From assembly GCF_900496995.4 (NCBI RefSeq), contig NC_044006.1, forward strand, positions 22,280,214 to 22,344,213: DNA of 64,000 nt. Direction: 5' to 3'. Made by a program: the position numbers and the translations under genes. Source of the DNA: Aquila chrysaetos chrysaetos (lineage: Eukaryota; Chordata; Aves; Accipitriformes; Accipitridae). Below the pieces are notes generated by a model that made no database searches, was not told the DNA's origin, and was given only the letters and a program-made list of their open reading frames with translations. Positions 56,601-64,000 of this stretch are shown in pieces. Every line of letters begins with the position of its first letter. Position 1 is the first letter of the stretch.

Positions 56601-59600
56601 TGAACCCTGTCATCTTGAATATGTGCATCCTAGCAGAGGAAAAAAAACATTTCAGATTTGCCTCATTACCACTGTAGGACCAAGGAGTTGCTGTGGCATC
56701 TCCCCTCTGCCCTGCAGTTTCCAGAGACATTGGCCAGCATTTCAGGCAAAATTCCTTTCCTCTAGTCAATGCTTGGCACTACCAGCTCCTAGCCCCTTGC
56801 AGCCTGGAGTTTGTGAAAACCACAAAGGCTCTGAGTTTGTGAGAACCTCATCCGCGTCGAGTCTGTATGGCAGGTAAAGGTAGAACAGTGCCTTACAGCT
56901 GTATGTAGCAAAGGGGAATGAAGAAGATCCTCGATTATCAGCCCCGCAGAGAGACAGGCTGGGGTGCATACCTTGGGCATGATCTTGCTGTGTACAGTCT
57001 CATCCACAGCGGCGTTTTTCTGAATTTCTTGTTTCCTGGGACACCGATTTCTGAAGCTGTTTTTATTTGCTCTTTTAATACTTGTATTTTTAAGAATACT
57101 CACTGCCATTTTTCTACTGTCCAACTTTGAAAGCATGTCATTTTTATTTATACCTAATTCCTTTATGCATTCAGTGATGAATAAAACTACATAATAAAGG
57201 TATTTGTTATCTCTGTAGTTGAAATAACATATCTTTTCCAAGCTGCTGCTTAAAAACCTCAGTTTATAAAGTGTTCATAAAGCCTGAGTTTAACTGGTGT
57301 GTCTCTCGTGCCAAAATCCTAAATATTTCTGTCAGTGTTTGTTTCACTGGCTACAAGATTGTTTTTACTAGTACTGTTCAAGTGTTTGAATAAAATAAAT
57401 CCTCTAAAGGACATGGGATGCATCCTTTGAAATGATGGCTTCCTAACCCTGCTTTGAAGGCCAGAGAAACCTGCTTTGGTACAAAATCTTCGTGTTCATT
57501 GTAAATGGCATTGCACTACACTCAGAAGGGTTCCTTGGGTTGAGTCGTGCGGCTAACTCTTCATTTTGGTACAGTCTTGCCAGTGACTCTTGGGCAGAAC
57601 CTCTGCATCTAGCACAGACTGACTTTCAGCGATGTCGTGTGCCCACCACCCTTAGTGCAGGGGTTTGGATTTTAACAGCAGGCAGCTCAGAAGAGGAGGG
57701 AACAAGTCATATTGTATGAGCCAGGGTTGGATGTTGAGGACTGAAATAAATAACCTTTCAGGTGCTCAGAGGGACTATACACCACCATATGTGTGGGTTA
57801 GGTTTAGATTTAGGGTTATGCAAAGCAGGGAGCTTGGCATGGGAAGAACCGTGGCATGTTGCAAAACTCTGAGCCGGTCTGCCAAGAGGACAGTCACGTC
57901 ACAGACTGGGACAAGCTTTTACCGTAACCAGGCACACCGGCACTGCTCAGTTTCTGCGCTGTGGCTGGAAATGTCGGGGTGTGGCCATACAGCCTGGGAA
58001 AGCTGCTGTGAAGCTTTGTTTCTCGCCTGTAATGCTGAATTTGCTAGTGTTGTGCAAGGAGCTGGTTTCTGGTCCCAGATGCTGTTTGCCACCTCACCTC
58101 TGGAGAGCCGAGAGGATGTTGAGAGTGAAGGAGACAGTCTGGGTATTTGCCTTTTGGGTCTGAACTAGGTCAGGACAACTGTACCAAGATTTTCGCTGCT
58201 CTCGGGTGCAGGCACGTTAACAAAAGTGGGTTTCTGAGGGCAGGCAAACACCTGAGCATCGTTCCCACCTGGCAGGTGTCAGGAGGATGATGGTGGTGGG
58301 TTGCACAGCTGCAAAATGAGAGGGTGTGGATCTTTTCCAAGACCCCGGCAGGTGGGGCTGTTATTCCTGGTTTGTGTTTTGGCTGCTGCTGGCAGTGAGG
58401 CCGGAGAACTGGACAAGAGCGGGCACGGGGCGAGGGAAGGATGGTCAGAAGCTGCTTTGTAAGCACACCTGGGCCTTTTGGGGTGACTCCCTGTGGTGAA
58501 AGAGATTGCCTGCTCCTCCAAAATATCCCAGCTGCTATTCAGTGCTGTAGGAGAGACTTAGTACCATTGCAGATCCCCTGGCTATGGGGAGTAGTGGAGA
58601 AGTGCCTTCAGTGCCAGCCTCCATCTCTTGCAGTCGGAGCAGAGCTGGTCCAGCCAGCGCTTGCCCTGCCTCTCGCCTGGCTTTTTGACTTCCCTGTAGC
58701 AGGATGGTGCCCTCTCACAGGGATCATGATACACTTTTTGTGAAAAAACGCAACCCTACCATTCTATGTGTGTCCAAGTGTTAAATTTGTTGCCTCAGCT
58801 GCAAACCTTGATCTTGCTTGTTTGCTCAGCTGCAAACCTTGATCTTGCTTTTAATTTCCCTAGGGGAGCAAGTGTGGGATGCTGTTGGCTTCCAGTGCAG
58901 AGAAACACAGTACTCCTAGTTGACGATGCCTTGGAAACTTTCTAGCTCATCCATCCTGCTTGGCTTATTGCTTCCAGCATTTCTAAAGTGACTTGTCTTC
59001 TCCCAAAGCTCACAGGTATACAATTCACTGCACCTGTTGGCTTTGCTTAAATAGGGAAAAATTAAGCAGTGCATGTAGAGAGGGAATCAGAGCATGTACC
59101 ATTTCCCTTCACTTGTTATTTTGCTGTTAGAGGCTCTAATTTGATAAGATTAAATAAAAAAAAAAAAGCCACCACCACTTCCCTCTCCACAGCATCTTTT
59201 CTGGAGGCTCCTTTAAGCCACATGCCTGCTCCCAGCTGGGTGAGGTTTTACGAGCCCCAGGTGCCATGGGCAGGAGGGTCTCCTCCCCTTGGCTTAAAAG
59301 GACTGGTGTGGGGTAGGAGCAAGCACGCTGTTGGCTTTTCTTCTTGGCTTTGTAAGGCAAACCTACTTTGTCTAAATACTGCAAGCAGCTAGCAGTTCTC
59401 CGTCAGCTCCTTCAGGAGGGCTGAGTCTAGCAACTAGTTTTTCTGATTTCAAGGGTTCAACCCTTTGAAAAGTTTTGAGATTATTTTTAAGTCTTAATTT
59501 GGTTTGCCTAAGGGTGGCTTGGATTCCTCCTTGACTTCTAGGCTGCTCCTGCAGCTTGTTTTATTTTCCTTCTATGAAAGCTACATGTTTGTGGTTTTGT

Positions 59601-62600
59601 TTCAAAATGAGAACTGGGATTTCTTGAACTGTACCTTGAATATAGAAGCAGGAACTTCATTAAAATGTGAAATCTGAGACTTGTGATATAAAATGCTGCC
59701 AGTTACCAACGCCACAAGTTATCAACCCTGTGCGGTGCCCAGGTAAGATGAGCTTTGTGTGGAGCTGTTCTTTTGCGGTGGCAGGTTGGTCTGTGCTGGC
59801 TCTGCTCCCCCCTGGGATCTGGGAGATGGAGGTTGCTCTGTCGAGGTAAGTGTCAAGTCTTTGCACTTTAATTTTTATTTTAAGTCTTGGGAGGCTGCTC
59901 TTCTACCATTACAAGAGCAGTGGATTGACCTTCCCTTCCAGTGTCCATTTGGTAGGCACCTGTGTTAGAACAGAGCATCTCTCAGCTGGCCGCAGCCTGG
60001 GAAAGTCTTGGTGCGCACGTGTGACCCCGTGCGTGTCCTGGGGCATGAGGGCTGCTGTAAGGCTCTGCTGTCTTCTGGGACTGTGGCTTTGTGATCAGTG
60101 ACTCTTGGGGCTCTTCTGCTAATAAGAGAACTGCAACACAAAACAGAGAGGAGAATAATGAGTGCCTCCTGGGAGGTGATGTAAGCCAGAGGGGAACAGC
60201 GTAGGGGCCAGGTGCAGAGCAGCCTTTCCTTGCTGAGGCTGGGGTGAGCTTAGCAGTTGTGGTAGCTGCTCGAGCAATGTGTTGCTGGTATCACAGGGGC
60301 CCCGATGGCAAGCGTGTGCTTGGTACGTCATCCTGGTTAGATGAGGTTTAATGGAGGCTGCCTAGGATGCATCTTGGTGCTTCAGAGCCCCCATGTTCCG
60401 CCTCTCTGGTGTTGGCTGAGTGCATTTCTTATGGGATAGGTTTGGGCTAAGTGGTTACTGCGGGTTGAGGAGAGCTCTCCCACCACGTTGGTGTTTGTGG
60501 ACCCATTTAGGTGCTCCCTGGCAATAGGGACTCTGAGCTTCAGGCCAGTGCCTTGACTGACCAAGGAACAGTGCTGTCCCCAAAACCACCCTGAGGCTCC
60601 CTTCTCACCTGTGGCCAGGTGGAGCAATAGCCTTGCAAATAGGTTTAAACCGATGTTACTTTCAGAAGCTCTGGCTTGCATCCCTTATTATTCCCTACAA
60701 ACGCGAGGCCGGGACGTGCCAGGAAAGGGGCACTGTGCTGTCTGCTTGTGGCTGCCAATGCATGGGCGCTGGCTCCCCTTCACCAGGGGAGGATAACAAT
60801 CTGAAATGCAGTTAGTAAATGAACCGTGACTAAGAGGGGTTGAATCGGCCCGGGGTTGGGATGCGTTCTTGGCTGGGAGGCGTGTGATTTGGTGGTGGGT
60901 GGAAGGGAGACAGGGCTGTGGTGGAGGGCACAGTAGCTGTGGGGTAGGTTGGAAGGAGGAGGATCAGGTTATGCCTGTGAGGTCTTGCTGTGTTTATTGG
61001 AGTGGCAACAAAGAGATGTGAGCTTTGCATGCTGTCCCAGCCAAAGTCCAACCCAAAACCCCCTATTCCAGCTACATACAATCCCCCAGTACTTTTAGAT
61101 GGATATTTGTTTTTTCTCCTGGACTTTGGGTTGGAGGAATGCTGTGCGCAGAATATACATCTGCTTTATCCCTGATGAAGTGATGATTTTGGTTGTTTGG
61201 TGGATAACCAGTTCAAATCCACTACTTGGCTTTGTCTTCGGTGGCACCGTGGTAGCATTGCATACCCAGGTGGTGACTTGTTCTGTTCCAGGACAACTAG
61301 ATTAGCTCTTCAGAGCCAGCAAAACGTCTCTAAAGCTACTTACCCTCCATGTTACTGGTGTTGGGGGAGACATAGGTCGCTGAAGGGGCATGTGCCTGAC
61401 ACTGGGCTTTCCCTGGAGACGGGTTACAGCAGATTTCCACTGCTTCTGCACGAGGGGACAGGCTCTGTCCATGGGTCAATGCTCAGGGCAGTGCAAAGGC
61501 AGAGGCTTCCCCGCTGCTGGCTCTCTGCTGTTGTGGCACAACCCTGTCCCATGCGGGGACGATGGCAGACGCGTGGAAAGTTGAGCAGCAGGAGCTGCGG
61601 AGAGTTTCCTAGGCTGAGCTGCAGCTGCTTGTAAGGGAAAGCTTGCCAGTGGCTTATTAGTTATACTTGCACATGCAGTGTTGAAATGCTTCTGCAGCCT
61701 TCTCCTCCAAAAAGTGCTGGGCTTCCTGGGGAGCAGAAGCTCGGTTTGCTGGGGCCCTCTGCAAAACCCCTGACCTTGGGGCTGTTTCCCTGCCCCAGCA
61801 GCTGCTGATGGACCTGCAAGCTGCAGGGGTGCTGCAGTGATGGCAGAGAAGCTCTGCTTTGTGTTCAGGCAGTGTTTGTACTGCTCTGCCCAAGCTACCA
61901 TAGCAAAGTGCTCCAGCTAATGAAGAAGGCATGTGTGTTTGGTTTTGGTTTTTTTTTCTCTCTACCTGGCCCTGAGCCCTCCTGGTACCTGATTTAAATA
62001 AATCTGATAATAGCCTTCATATTTTGAAGATTCTAAACATCTGCTTAGGCACTGAATTATTTACTGCTGCTGCTATCAAAAAAACCCCAAAAGTCCCATA
62101 TGTGTGAAATCTTTCTTAATTAGAGGAAGGTTTGGATCTGCAGCCTTTTGCAGAAGAAACCTTGGTTCCCCTAAACAGCTTTGCTTTGAGGGAGGGAGAA
62201 CAGAGAAAGGGGGAGGACACAGCTGCTTGGGATGTTTCTGCAGCTGCTGTTCCCAAGTAAAATGGGGTTACTAACTCATTTTTAATAATGTTCCACCTAC
62301 TACTAACTTGATCTGCACACTTGATCACTGTGATGGTTTGCTCATGCTTGAGTGGTTCAGGTAACAGTGCTATGCTGCTATGGGTGTTTTTATTTTATCT
62401 TCAACTGAGCTGAAGTTATTTTTTCTCCCTCCCACATTGCCTGGAGAGACATGGCATTGGCAGCTTCTGCAGGCATCGCTCAGTTCCCACCAGAGAAGCT
62501 CTCCTTGCCTCTGTTCCTGCTTTAATATCCTGCAGCTGTTTCCTTGCAAAACTTTTTCATTGCTTGTATGCAGCAGCAGTGGGTGCAGTGTGGCCTCACC

Positions 62601-64000
62601 CCCATTCTGGCCCCAAGGGGGGTGCAGGGCTGTTGAATTTCTAACCCATCTGCTTTCTACACCTGGGGCCAAACCCTCCTGATTTCCCAGCTCTGTGAGC
62701 TGGGTTAAATGATGCTAAATCCTGCTCTGGTTCCCTTGGGCATGAGCCTCTGGGGAGCACAGCTGGGCTCAGCCTGGGGGCTCTTGTGTCCAGCCGGTTG
62801 TCTCCTGCCCGGTCTGGTCCCCTGGAGGTGGGAGGGACCCTCTGTGGTTGCCCCTCTCCTCCCCTTGGCTGCTCTGCCACCTTTGGGTGGCTTTTGCCTG
62901 TCTGGCCTTTTCACGGGGGCTTGATGCTGATACACACAAAGCTTTTGCCCGCTGGGAAATGGCATCTGTCTGTCTATCTGTCCCTGGGTGGCTGTGGCCT
63001 CTCCTACCTCTGCCTGTGTGCTGCCACGGGAACATGCTTGGCACACCAGCTGCAAGCGCATCCCCTTGCCTCAGTGCTTTCCAGTTTTGCCATCAATCAT
63101 GAAGGAGTGGTGCAGAAAATAATATAAATCCTGAAATGTTTTAGAAGCTGCTTGTCTTTATCTCGATGCCTGTGTGGATACATGCATACTCAGACTGTCT
63201 GGGAGCTTAGTGGCCTCTGTTTGCTGAGTGCATCGAGGAAGCAGGTATTCCTGGGTAGCACCACGTGGTACCAATTTAAGATTAAGAGACAATGTTCCCC
63301 ACTGGTTTTGCCTGTCTGTAGAGGGCTGAATTGAAGGGGACCCAGGAAGTTGGGTCCTGTGATTGGAAATGAATGATTGCAGCAAAGCCAAGCCTCCCTG
63401 TGTCAGCGTGCCACAGCATAGCGTTACGTTGGTATGGTCCATTTAAAACATGATGCTGAATTCTGATTCAGCAATGACGACTATGTTGTGTGAGACATGG
63501 GCTGGGACCTAGAAATCCTCGGTTTCCAGAGTTGCCTTTTTCTCTAGGGAAAAACTGTCTGAGCATTTGTGAGTGATAAAGCCTTGGCTGCAGATGAAAC
63601 CGGGCTGCCACCTGCCAAAGGACAAGCTGCTGCCTTGGGGCTTAGGCAAGTGGCAAGAAAAGCATGACAGAGAGAAAAAAATCCCCACGGCTGTCAGACT
63701 GGAGAGCTGATAACATTGCGTGCGGCATGAATGAAAATGGGGGGGATCACTCTTTAAAGCCTTTTGGTGAGCACTTCATTTTTATTTTTTTTTTGTCAGG
63801 ACATTGCTGCTTTGAGGAGACGTGGTTTAGCGATGCAGTGGGGTCAGGCTTCAAAGGTCGCTGTGCAGCAAAAGCACCTGATATATGGTTGCAGAGGTGG
63901 GCGACCTGCTGCACCCATGGCCTGCCAGGGTCAAGTCAGGGGCCCGCAGGACCTTAGATTTAGTCTTAGTGCATCTTCGCCAGTGTGGAAGCCACTGTGG
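53646..64000. other. Intergenic downstream of RPSA, no recognised gene
   Basis: I searched for exons of MOBP, the next gene in human, and found nothing convincing. Open frames are up to 210 codons (minus 53638-54270) and have no family resemblance. A short (CA)n tract lies at about 54940-54958. A 26-bp unit is duplicated at 58794-58850. No CR1 or LTR is recognised here. Confidence 0.5.
58794..58850 (+). repeat. 26-bp tandem duplication
   Basis: The unit beginning CTCAGCTGCAAACC at 58794-58819 is repeated exactly at 58825-58850 (period 31). Confidence 0.9.

Noticed and set aside
53646-64000. MOBP exons expected from human gene order
   Set aside because: I found no frame resembling the MOBP N-terminal region or its basic/proline-rich tail; the gene probably lies further right or has diverged.

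Overview
The window is nuclear DNA from a bird. It has a near full-length CR1 LINE, a CR1 3' tail ending in ATTCTATG-type repeats, several avian ERVL-type LTRs nested in one another, and compact intron-containing vertebrate genes. The abundance of these LTR families suggests a neoavian rather than a galliform bird; that is an inference from memory of avian repeats. The gene order CCR8-like, SLC25A38, RPSA (all on +) is the same as on human 3p22.

Layout: 1-6.5 kb is intergenic with no gene I recognise. 6.5-9.6 kb is a CR1 LINE on the minus strand. 9.79-11.96 kb and 23.06-25.24 kb are the two arms of an inverted repeat of 2,175 bp. I see no mismatch between the arms. The 11.1-kb spacer between them holds the CCR8-like chemokine receptor (14.76-15.87 kb) and a nested LTR pair. 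A second nested LTR pair lies at 25.84-26.79 kb. SLC25A38, the mitochondrial glycine carrier used in heme synthesis, has seven coding exons between 27.35 and 33.47 kb, with a CpG island in intron 1. A class II (betaretrovirus-like) provirus on the minus strand fills 38.10-45.74 kb. It has both LTRs, a primer-binding site, a polypurine tract, degraded gag-pro-pol-env, and a younger solo LTR inserted in env. RPSA (ribosomal protein uS2) runs from about 49.25 to 53.65 kb in seven exons with a TATA/TOP promoter, and two related H/ACA snoRNAs sit in introns 3 and 4. From 53.65 kb to the end I recognise no gene.

The genes share a conserved neighbourhood, not a pathway: an immune GPCR, a heme-synthesis transporter and a ribosomal protein gene that hosts snoRNAs. 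Most of the unusual structure is repeat-driven. The most notable observation is the apparently perfect inverted repeat flanking the chemokine receptor, which could mediate inversion or gene conversion, or could be an assembly artefact.
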